From Rhizobacter sp. (GTDB lineage Bacteria; Pseudomonadota; Gammaproteobacteria; Burkholderiales; Burkholderiaceae_C), in NCBI GenBank assembly GCA_025359585.1, contig JANYFX010000030.1, positions 1 to 20,545 on the forward strand: a stretch of 20,545 bases of DNA, in the 5' to 3' direction. Under the pieces are notes generated by a model. That model worked only from the letters and a program-made list of their open reading frames with translations. It had not been told where the DNA came from and did no database searches. A program made the translations under genes and the position numbers. Shown piece by piece: positions 14,605-20,545 of the stretch (position 1 is its first letter; each line of letters opens with the position of its first letter).

Positions 14605-16485
14605 TCAACCCACCAGCAAGGCGTTGACGCGCTTCACGTAGGCGGCAGGATCTTCGAGCTGCCCACCTTCGGCCAGCAGCGCCTGGTCGAACAGGATGTG
14701 GGCCAGATCCTCGAAGTGCGCGTTGCCGTCGAGCCGCTTCACGAGCGCGTGATCGGCGTTGACCTCCAGCGTGGGCAGCGACTTGGGTGCGCTCTGCCCG
14801 GCCTGCTTCAGCAAACGCGCAAGATGCCCGCTCATGTCGCCTTCTTCGACCACCAGGCAGGCCGGTGAATCGACCAGCCGGGTCGTCACGCGAACGTCTT
14901 TCGCGCGGTCCTTCAGGGCTTCTTTCAACCGGTCGAGCACCGGCTTGAACGTGGTCGCGGTTTCTTCGGCCTGTTTTTTCTCGGCTTCGTCCTGCAGCGA
15001 ACCGAGGTCGACGGCACCCTTGGCCACGCTTTGCAGCGCCTTGCCATCGAACTCGTGAAGGTGGCTCAGCAACCACTCGTCGACCCGGTCGATCAGCAGC
15101 AGCACCTCGATGCCCTTCTTGCGGAAGATCTCGATCTGCGGGCTGCTCTTCGCGGCCGCCATGCTGTCGGCGGTGATGTAGTAGATGGCCTCCTGGCCTT
15201 CTTTCATGCGCGCCACGTAGTCGGTGAGTGAGACACCTTCGTCGGCCTGCGTCGAAGCGAAGCGCAGCAGCTTGGTCAGTCGTTCGTGGTTGGCATGGTC
15301 TTCGCCGACACCTTCTTTCAGCACCACGCCGAAGTCGTTCCAGAACGCCGCGTAGCGCGCTTTCTCGGCGGCGTCTTCGTTGTCGGCCAGGCCTTCGAGC
15401 ATCGACAGCACACGCTTGGTCGAGCCTTCGCGGATCGCCTTCACGTCGCGGCTTTCCTGCAGCAGTTCGCGCGACACGTTCAGCGGCAGGTCGGCGCTGT
15501 CGATCACGCCCTTCACGAAGCGCAGGTAGACCGGCATCAGCGCTTCGGCGTCGTCCATGATGAAGACACGCTTCACATAGAGCTTCACACCCCCACGCTT
15601 GTCGCGGTTCCACAGGTCGAACGGCGCCTTGGCCGGGATGTAGAGCAGCTGCGTGTACTCGCTGCGTCCCTCGACGCGGTTGTGCGTGTAGGCGAGAGGC
15701 GCTTCGGTGTCGTAGCTGATCTGCTTGTAGAACTCGGTGTATTCGTCGGCCGTGATGTCGCTCTTCGACCGGGTCCAAAGCGCCGCCGCCTTGTTCACCG
15801 GCACCCACTCTTCGCGCACGACCTGCTTCTGCGCTTCTGCGTCCCACTCTTCCTTCTGCATCAGGATCGGCAGTGAGATGTGGTCGGAGTACTTGCCAAT
15901 CACCGACTTCAGCTTCCAGCCGTTGAGAAACTCTTCTTCGCCTTCGCGCAGGTGCAAGGTGACGCTCGTGCCGCGCTGCGCGCGCGTGATGGTCTCGACC
16001 TCGAAGTCGCCGCTGCCTTCGGAACTCCAGCGCACGCCTTGCTCGGCCGGCAGGCCGGCGCGCCGAGATTCGACGCTGATGCGGTCGGCCACGATGAAGC
16101 CGCTGTAGAAACCCACGCCGAACTGGCCGATGAGCTGCGCATCCTTCTTCTTGTCGCCGTCGAGCGCCGCCATGAATTCGCGGGTGCCACTCTTCGCGAT
16201 GGTGCCCAGGTTGGCCACCGCTTCATCGGCCGACAGGCCGATGCCGTTGTCGGCGATCGTGATCGTCTTCGCCTCGGCGTCGAAGCTCACCCGCACTTCG
16301 AGGTTCGGTGCGTCCTCGAACAAGGCTGCGTTGTTCAGCGCCTCGAAGCGCAGCTTGTCGCACGCGTCCGACGCGTTCGAGACCAGCTCGCGCAGGAAGA
16401 TTTCCTTGTTCGAGTACAGCGAGTGGGTCACGAGGTGCAGGATCTGCTTGACCTCGGCCTGGAATGAAAGAGTCTGTTTGTCCAT
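14605..16485 (-). CDS. htpG: Molecular chaperone HtpG (Hsp90)
   Basis: HtpG is the bacterial Hsp90, an ATP-dependent dimeric chaperone in the cytosol. The 626-residue length fits the family (about 620-630). The N-terminal GHKL ATPase domain shows RELVSNASDACDKLR (Glu33 and Asn37), ADNGIGLS (Asp79) and GQFGVGFYS (120-128). The middle domain has the ELPLNVSRE-like PLNVSRELLQES and KGVIDSADL segments, and the C-terminal dimerisation domain ends NALLVG without the eukaryotic MEEVD. The start matches the family (MDKQTLSFQAEVKQIL). A sequence strongly resembling a sigma-32 promoter lies about 50-80 bases upstream. The neighbour on the other side of the promoter region is a divergent HipA-like kinase gene. 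Confidence 0.98.
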   Translation of the reverse strand: MDKQTLSFQAEVKQILHLVTHSLYSNKEIFLRELVSNASDACDKLRFEALNNAALFEDAPNLEVRVSFDAEAKTITIADNGIGLSADEAVANLGTIAKSGTREFMAALDGDKKKDAQLIGQFGVGFYSGFIVADRISVESRRAGLPAEQGVRWSSEGSGDFEVETITRAQRGTSVTLHLREGEEEFLNGWKLKSVIGKYSDHISLPILMQKEEWDAEAQKQVVREEWVPVNKAAALWTRSKSDITADEYTEFYKQISYDTEAPLAYTHNRVEGRSEYTQLLYIPAKAPFDLWNRDKRGGVKLYVKRVFIMDDAEALMPVYLRFVKGVIDSADLPLNVSRELLQESRDVKAIREGSTKRVLSMLEGLADNEDAAEKARYAAFWNDFGVVLKEGVGEDHANHERLTKLLRFASTQADEGVSLTDYVARMKEGQEAIYYITADSMAAAKSSPQIEIFRKKGIEVLLLIDRVDEWLLSHLHEFDGKALQSVAKGAVDLGSLQDEAEKKQAEETATTFKPVLDRLKEALKDRAKDVRVTTRLVDSPACLVVEEGDMSGHLARLLKQAGQSAPKSLPTLEVNADHALVKRLDGNAHFEDLAHILFDQALLAEGGQLEDPAAYVKRVNALLVG

Positions 16486-16534
16486 GATCGTGTGGTGTCG
16501 TTCGGTCGGGCCGGAACGCTCTCCGGCGGGTCAA

Positions 16535-16562
16535 GAGTGGGGGCGGCGGCCGTCGATTCAAG
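16535..16562 (-). promoter_or_regulatory. Sigma-32 (heat shock) promoter of htpG
   Basis: On the minus strand CTTGAA (16562-16557) is a perfect sigma-32 -35 core. After 13-14 bases comes CCCCCACTC (16543-16535), close to the -10 consensus CCCCATNT. The transcript would start near 16528, leaving a leader of about 40 bases before the htpG ATG. This fits the known heat-shock control of htpG. Confidence 0.82.
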
Positions 16563-16634
16563 TGATGCGGCTCCGAGCTCCCGGTACAGCCTTTGATTAT
16601 CGAGGCGCTGCCGCACTTGCCGCAAAATGCCGGC

Positions 16635-17450
16635 ATGCCACTGCGAACCATCGATGTCACGCGCTATGTCACGCCGCTGCGCGAAGGCGGCTCGCTGCCG
16701 GCCATCGTCGAAGCCGACGACGACGGCCTGTACGTGCTCAAGTTCCGCGGCGCCGGCCAGGGCCCGCGCGCATTGATCGCCGAGCTGGTGGCCGGCGAAC
16801 TCGCCCGCGCACTCGGCCTGCCGGTGCCCGAGATCGTCTTCGCCCGTCTCGACTCCGAACTCGCACGCCCCGAGCCCGACCCCGAGATCCAGGACCTGAT
16901 CCGCGTCAGCGCCGGCCTGATCGACGGCATGATCGAGAGCAGCACCGGCCTGAACCTCGCACTCGACTACCTGCCCGGCTCGACCACCTTCGACCCGGTG
17001 GCCTTTCAGCCCGATGCCGAACTGGCCTCGCGCATCGTCTGGTTCGACGCCTTCACGAGCAACCTCGACCGCACCGCGCGCAACACCAACATGCTGGTCT
17101 GGCACGGCAAGCTCTGGTTGATCGACCACGGCGCGGCACTCTACTTCCACCACGACTGGCGCGACTTCATGGCGCGCGCCACCAGCCCGTTCGCGCTGAT
17201 CAAGGACCACGTGCTGCTGCGCTTCGCGAGCCGCCTGGCGCAAGCCGACGCGTCGATGTCGCAACAGCTCACACCCGACTTGATCGCATCCGTGGTGGCG
17301 CTGATCCCCGACACCTGGCTCGAAGACGAACCCTCGTTCGCCAGCAAGGCCGAGCACCGCGACGCCTATGTGCGTTACCTGACGCAGCGCCTTCAAGCCC
17401 CGCGCGCCTTTTTCGAGGAGGCCGTTCGTGCCCGCAGCCTGCACTTATGA
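16635..17450 (+). CDS. HipA-like kinase domain protein
   Basis: This 271-residue protein carries a HipA-type (phosphatidylinositol-kinase-like) kinase core but lacks the N-terminal part of full HipA toxins (about 440 residues). Expected motifs are present: YVLKFRG with candidate ATP-binding Lys36, the helix LIAELVAGELARALGLPVPE (conserved Glu near 50), the catalytic loop NLDRTARNTNML (143-154, with Asp145 and Asn150) and the metal-binding segment LIDHGAALYFH (Asp164). It should therefore be catalytically competent. The target is unknown. The ATG at 16635 was chosen; a TTG at 16593 adds 14 unlikely residues. Its 3' end overlaps the DUF3037 gene by 23 bases. No HipB-like DNA-binding antitoxin is adjacent, so it does not look like a classic hipBA module. 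Confidence 0.85.
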   Translation: MPLRTIDVTRYVTPLREGGSLPAIVEADDDGLYVLKFRGAGQGPRALIAELVAGELARALGLPVPEIVFARLDSELARPEPDPEIQDLIRVSAGLIDGMIESSTGLNLALDYLPGSTTFDPVAFQPDAELASRIVWFDAFTSNLDRTARNTNMLVWHGKLWLIDHGAALYFHHDWRDFMARATSPFALIKDHVLLRFASRLAQADASMSQQLTPDLIASVVALIPDTWLEDEPSFASKAEHRDAYVRYLTQRLQAPRAFFEEAVRARSLHL

Positions 17451-17832
17451 CTACGCGGTGGTGCGCGTGGTGCCGCGGGTCGAGCGCGGCGAGTTCGTCA
17501 ATGCCGGCGTGATCGTCTCGTGCGCGGCGCAGGGCTTTCTGCAGGCGCACATCGAGCTCGACGAAGCCCGTTTGCTGGCGCTCGACGCCAGCGTCGACCT
17601 GCCCGGCATCCGCGCCGCGCTCGCCGCACTGCCGCTGGTCTGCGCCGGTGGCGAAGCCGCGGGCGCGCTGGGCCGCCTGTCGACGCGCGAGCGTTTCCAC
17701 TGGCTCGTGGCGCCGCGCAGCACCAGCATCCAGACCTCGGCCGTGCACACCGGCCGCTGCACCGATCTGTGCGTCGAGACCGAACGGCTGCTCGACCGCA
17801 TGGTGCGGCCGCGCCCGACCGGCAACGCCTGA
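17428..17832 (+). CDS. DUF3037 domain protein
   Basis: This is a 134-residue protein with the DUF3037 signature near its start, YDYAVVRVVPRVERGEFVN followed by AGVIVSC (about 7-32). The remainder is mixed helix and strand with a conserved-looking RERFHWLVAPRSTSIQTS stretch (about 87-104) and a C-terminal helix. Function is unknown. The start is a GTG at 17428 with a near-perfect GAGGAGG ribosome binding site 6 bases upstream, lying inside the end of the HipA-like kinase gene. The 23-base overlap makes coupled translation very likely. I recall DUF3037 genes recurring directly beside HipA-like kinases, so a joint function (substrate, partner or regulator) is a reasonable inference. Confidence 0.85.
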   Translation: MPAACTYDYAVVRVVPRVERGEFVNAGVIVSCAAQGFLQAHIELDEARLLALDASVDLPGIRAALAALPLVCAGGEAAGALGRLSTRERFHWLVAPRSTSIQTSAVHTGRCTDLCVETERLLDRMVRPRPTGNA

Positions 17833-17849
17833 GGCTGCGTGCCCCTCAG
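17829..17849. terminator. Short inverted repeat at convergent gene ends
   Basis: CTGAGG (17829-17834) and CCTCAG (17844-17849) form a 6-base stem that contains the stop codons of both the DUF3037 gene and the opposing binding-protein gene. It is short and has no T-tract, so its role as a terminator is weakly supported. Confidence 0.25.
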
Positions 17850-18880
17850 CGCGGCAGCGCGTTCACTTCCTTCTCCCAGCGCTCGATCAGGCGCCGCCGC
17901 TCGACCGCCTTGCCGTACTTCTGAAAGTCGTACTTGATCAGGCGCACCGCGTCGATCGTCGGGATGCGCGGGTCGGGCTTGAAGGTCTTGTTGGCCGGCA
18001 CCTGCAGAGAATTCGCGCGCGCGCCGATGCTCTGGCCGGCCGGGCTCATCAGCCAGTCGTAGTACTTCTTCGCGGCCTCGCGGTTGCGCGAGCCCTTGAC
18101 CAGCGCGATGCCGCCCACCTCGTAGCCCGTGCCTTCGCAGGGCGCGCCGCTCTTGACCATCTTGAAACCCTGCTGGCGCTCGTTCTCGAAACCGAAGATG
18201 AAACTGATGCCGATGCCGACCTCGCCCTTGGCCACGCTCTTGGCCTGCGCCTGGCCGCTGCGCGTGTACTGCGTGACGTTGCGGTGCAGCTTCTGCAGGT
18301 AGGCGAAGGCTGCGTCTTCACCCATCAATTGCACGAGCCCGGCGAGGATCGTGTAGCCGGTGCCGCTCGACCCTGGGTGCGAGGTTTCGATCTCGCCCTT
18401 GTAGCGCGCGTCGAGCAGATCGGCCCAGCACTTCGGCGCCGGCAGGCCCTTCTTCTTCAGCACATCTTCGTTCCAGCCGAAGCCGATCGCACTCGTATAA
18501 AAGCCGCCGACGTAGTTCTCGCTCATCGCGTACTGGCGCACCGACCAGCCGTGCAGGTCGTTCAGATAGTTTGGGCGGTAGGCATCGAGCAGGCCGACTT
18601 CTGCGGCCTGCAGGAACGGATCGCCGGTGCCGCCCCACCACAGGTCGGTCTTCGGGTTGGCCGCTTCGGCCCGCAACTGCGCCAGCGCTTCGCCGGTGGC
18701 CTTGTGCACCTGCAGCACCTTGATGCCGGTCTGGGCCTGGAACTCTTTCGCGGCCAGCTCGCACCAGCCCTGGTCGGTGGCGCAGATCGCAACCACCTGC
18801 TGGTTCTGCGCGAGCGCGGCGCCGGCCAGGCCAAAGCCACAAACCAACGTGGCAAGGGCACGCGCAAAGATGCTGTTCAT
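17846..18880 (-). CDS. Periplasmic ABC substrate-binding protein (AfuA/FbpA-like)
   Basis: This 344-residue extracellular solute-binding protein has a signal peptide (MNSIFARALATL and a hydrophobic core, likely cut after ALA at about residue 24). The mature part has the fold pattern of Fe(III)/2-aminoethylphosphonate-type binding proteins: FQAQTGIKVLQVHKATGEALAQL near 47-68, DLWWGGTGDPFLQAAEVGLLDAY at about 79-101, and the C-terminal WLMSPAGQSIGA. Ligand assignment is not possible; a Tyr pair typical of ferric-binding proteins is not clearly identified. No ABC permease or ATPase for it is visible, so it is an orphan here. Its ATG lies immediately after a strong hairpin plus T-run that terminates livK, so expression by readthrough would be limited. 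No independent promoter is recognised. Confidence 0.88.
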   Translation of the reverse strand: MNSIFARALATLVCGFGLAGAALAQNQQVVAICATDQGWCELAAKEFQAQTGIKVLQVHKATGEALAQLRAEAANPKTDLWWGGTGDPFLQAAEVGLLDAYRPNYLNDLHGWSVRQYAMSENYVGGFYTSAIGFGWNEDVLKKKGLPAPKCWADLLDARYKGEIETSHPGSSGTGYTILAGLVQLMGEDAAFAYLQKLHRNVTQYTRSGQAQAKSVAKGEVGIGISFIFGFENERQQGFKMVKSGAPCEGTGYEVGGIALVKGSRNREAAKKYYDWLMSPAGQSIGARANSLQVPANKTFKPDPRIPTIDAVRLIKYDFQKYGKAVERRRLIERWEKEVNALPR

Positions 18881-18882
18881 GG

Positions 18883-18932
18883 AAAAGCCCCGCTCGATTC
18901 GATGCTGTGCATTATCGAATCGAGACGGGGCT
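18883..18932 (-). terminator. Strong livK terminator abutting the next start codon
   Basis: Arms 18887-18903 and 18914-18931 pair over 17 bases with a single bulged base (18925) and a 10-base loop. An extra A-T pair is possible at the base (18886/18932). On the minus strand the stem is followed by TTTT and then, two bases later, by the ATG of the downstream binding-protein gene. It lies 26 bases after the livK stop. The G-rich 3' arm (GAGCGGGG) is also the only Shine-Dalgarno-like stretch for that gene. Confidence 0.85.
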
Positions 18933-18957
18933 CGGTGCCCGCCGGCTCAGCGCTGTT

Positions 18958-20181
18958 TCACTCGCTGGTGCCCAGCACGTCGCCGAAGCCTTGCCACTGC
19001 GTGCCGGTGAACTTGGCGAGCTGGCCTTGCTTGACGAGGAAGAAGTCGGTCGGCGTGGTGTTCAGCGCCATGCCCGTCAGCAGCAAGGGCAGCTTCAGGT
19101 TCTTGATGTTGGCGGCCTGCTTCATCACGTTCTCGCGCGTGAGGTCGTTGCCACACTGCTTGAGGATCTGCACCATGGTCTGCGCCGTCAGGTAGGCGTA
19201 CAGGTTCGACGCGTCCTTCGGGTCGCCTTCGCGGTAGTAGCGGCCCATGAAGGCGCGCCACTCGAGCATGGCCGGGTCGTCTTTCCACTGCGGATCGTTC
19301 GGGTCCTTGTAGTACTGCAGCGTCAGCAGGCCGACCGATTTGTCCAAGCCGGCCGGCGTGAGCACCGAGCCCACCGACGCACTCACGTTGTTGATGATGT
19401 GCAGCGGCTTCCAGCCCGAGTCGAAGGCCTTGCGCACGGCCTGAGCGCCGAACTTCGGCGTGGTGATGTTGATGAAGGTGTCGGCGCCCGAGCCCTGCAG
19501 CGTGAGGATCTGCGAGTCGACCGTCGGGTCGCTCACCTCGTAGGTGGCCTCGGCCACGATCATCTTGGCGCCGGCCGCGCCCAGGCCTTCTTTCACGCCC
19601 TTGAGCACGTCTTTGCCGTAGTCGTCGTTCTGGTACAGGATCGCAACCTTCGCGTTCGGCTTGTTCTTCAACAAATACTTCGCGTAGATCTGGCCTTCGG
19701 CCTGGTAGCTCAGGTTGAAACCCAGCGTCCACGGAAAGTTCTTCGGGTCGGCCCACTTGGTAGCGCCGGTGGCCAGCAGCAGGTGCGGCACCTTCTTGGC
19801 GTTCACGTACTTGTGGATCGCCGAGTTGCCCGGCGTGCCCAGGGTCTGGAACAGCGCCAGCACTTCGTCCTGCTCGACCAGCTTGCGCACCTGCTCCACG
19901 GTCTTGGGCGGGCTGTAGCCGTCGTCGAGGCTGATCAGGTTGATCTTGCGGCCATTGATGCCACCGGCATCGTTGAGCATCTTGAAGTAGGCCTGGTGCA
20001 GCTTGCCGATCGTGCCGTAGGCCGAGGCCGGGCCGCTGTAAGGCATGGTCTGGCCGAGCTTGATCTCGGTGTCGGACGCACCGGGCCCGTACTTCTTCTG
20101 GGCCGAAGCGGGCGCGGTGATCACGGCGAGCGCGGCCGCGATGGCCAGCAACGAGACACGACGATTGAGACTGAATTTCAT
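18958..20181 (-). CDS. Branched-chain amino acid-type ABC substrate-binding protein (LivK-like)
   Basis: This 407-residue periplasmic binding protein (Peripla_BP_6 type) belongs to a HAAT ABC transporter. The signal peptide runs MKFSLNRRVSLLAIAAALA to a likely cut after ASA at residue 27. Mature landmarks are EIKLGQTMPYSGPASAYG (about 39-56), LNDAGGINGRKINLISLDDGYSP, QTLGTPGNSAIHKYVN and YAKYLLKNKPNAKVAILYQNDDYGKD. The start is firm: GGAG lies 6 bases upstream of the ATG at 20181; an upstream in-frame start at 20211 is less likely. It follows livM by about 75 bases in the same direction and ends at a strong terminator. The ligand may be an amino acid or an aromatic or other carboxylate; this subfamily is broad. 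Confidence 0.94.
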   Translation of the reverse strand: MKFSLNRRVSLLAIAAALAVITAPASAQKKYGPGASDTEIKLGQTMPYSGPASAYGTIGKLHQAYFKMLNDAGGINGRKINLISLDDGYSPPKTVEQVRKLVEQDEVLALFQTLGTPGNSAIHKYVNAKKVPHLLLATGATKWADPKNFPWTLGFNLSYQAEGQIYAKYLLKNKPNAKVAILYQNDDYGKDVLKGVKEGLGAAGAKMIVAEATYEVSDPTVDSQILTLQGSGADTFINITTPKFGAQAVRKAFDSGWKPLHIINNVSASVGSVLTPAGLDKSVGLLTLQYYKDPNDPQWKDDPAMLEWRAFMGRYYREGDPKDASNLYAYLTAQTMVQILKQCGNDLTRENVMKQAANIKNLKLPLLLTGMALNTTPTDFFLVKQGQLAKFTGTQWQGFGDVLGTSE

Positions 20182-20256
20182 GATGGCTCCTTCAATGTCA
20201 TCAACACACACTCGGAACGGCGCATTCGCCGCGAACCGGACGAAGACACAAACCTC

Positions 20257-20545
20257 TCAACGCTGCCGCCATTGCCGCAGACGACCACCCGCGATCCGTA
20301 TGAACCCTGCCACGCCGCTGGGCATGACGTACATGAACACGATCAGGAAGACGCCGTAGATCGCCCACGGCGCGGCCTTCGAGATCTGGTCGGCCACGTT
20401 CGGGATGAACTGGATGAACAGCGCGCCCCAGATCGCGCCCGAGATCGAAGCGAGGCCGCCGATCACCACACCCACCACCAGCGTGATCGACAGGAAGATC
20501 GTGAAGGTGTCGGGCGCCACGAACTGGATCGCGATCGCGCCCAGC
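20257..20545 (-). CDS. LivM-like branched-chain ABC permease, C-terminal part
   Basis: This is the C-terminal ~95 residues of an inner-membrane permease, truncated by the window edge (the frame stays open to base 20544). The visible part holds two to three hydrophobic helices and the LivM-type conserved stretch VVIGGLASISGAIWGALFIQF, followed by PWAIYGVFLIVFMYVMPSGVAGF and a basic C-terminus. It precedes the LivK-like gene, so permease and binding protein form one transporter; the remaining subunits should lie beyond the right edge. An internal GTG at 20520 is not the true start. Confidence 0.92.
   Translation of the reverse strand, partial: LGAIAIQFVAPDTFTIFLSITLVVGVVIGGLASISGAIWGALFIQFIPNVADQISKAAPWAIYGVFLIVFMYVMPSGVAGFIRIAGGRLRQWRQR

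Noticed and set aside
16635..17832. Classical hipBA toxin-antitoxin locus
   Set aside because: No helix-turn-helix HipB-type gene is adjacent and the kinase lacks the N-terminal part of full HipA, so only a HipA-like/DUF3037 pair is claimed.
17648..19195. 515-codon plus-strand open frame opposite the two binding-protein genes
   Set aside because: It runs antisense through two genes with signal peptides and family motifs, and has no ribosome binding site or domain.
43..20545. livF at the left edge and livM-livK at the right edge as one split transporter
   Set aside because: They are about 18 kb apart on opposite strands with many housekeeping genes between. They more likely belong to two separate HAAT clusters.

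Overview
The window looks like chromosomal DNA of a high-GC betaproteobacterium in the Burkholderiales, probably the Rubrivivax/Leptothrix/Piscinibacter-type branch or a relative. The basis is the GC-rich codon use, a Bug/TctC-type binding protein, branched-chain-type ABC genes beside a PaaK-like ligase, and the order tyrS / M23 peptidase / anmK / erpA / bactofilin / rpsI-rplM, which I know from this order of bacteria. Genus assignment is inference. No phage, insertion sequence, CRISPR array, tRNA or rRNA was seen. Genes are densely packed, and the longest gap is about 275 bases (11491-11766).

Layout. (1) 43-3500, plus strand: a LivF-type ABC ATPase, a 90-residue unknown protein and a PaaK-like CoA ligase whose nucleotide P-loop is degenerate, followed by a solitary TctC-type periplasmic binding protein. 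This looks like the end of an aromatic or carboxylic acid uptake and activation cluster. (2) 3523-6130, minus strand: a tightly coupled operon tyrS - CDF metal transporter - dtd, with 1-base and 4-base gene overlaps. It pairs tyrosyl-tRNA synthetase with the deacylase that removes D-Tyr from tRNA. (3) 6346-8904, plus strand: a membrane-anchored M23 murein endopeptidase and AnmK (anhydro-MurNAc kinase), both cell-wall turnover genes. (4) 8967-11490, minus strand: rplM-rpsI, a terminator, then DUF6776-type protein - bactofilin - erpA, and a second terminator.

(5) 11767-14588, plus strand: a GNAT acetyltransferase, a membrane-anchored DUF2726 protein and an SrkA-type stress kinase. (6) 14605-16485, minus strand: htpG (Hsp90), preceded by a sequence closely resembling a sigma-32 heat-shock promoter. 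(7) 16635-17832, plus strand: a HipA-like kinase overlapping a DUF3037 gene, a conserved two-gene unit of unknown role. (8) 17846-20545, minus strand: the end of livM, then livK, a strong terminator hairpin, and an isolated Fe/phosphonate-type periplasmic binding protein whose start codon directly abuts that hairpin.

The least described pieces are the HipA-like/DUF3037 pair, the P-loop-less PaaK-like ligase with its small partner gene, the DUF6776-bactofilin pair close to an M23 peptidase, and the hairpin that merges the livK terminator with the start of the next gene. Family assignments are from memory of motifs; no database search was run.
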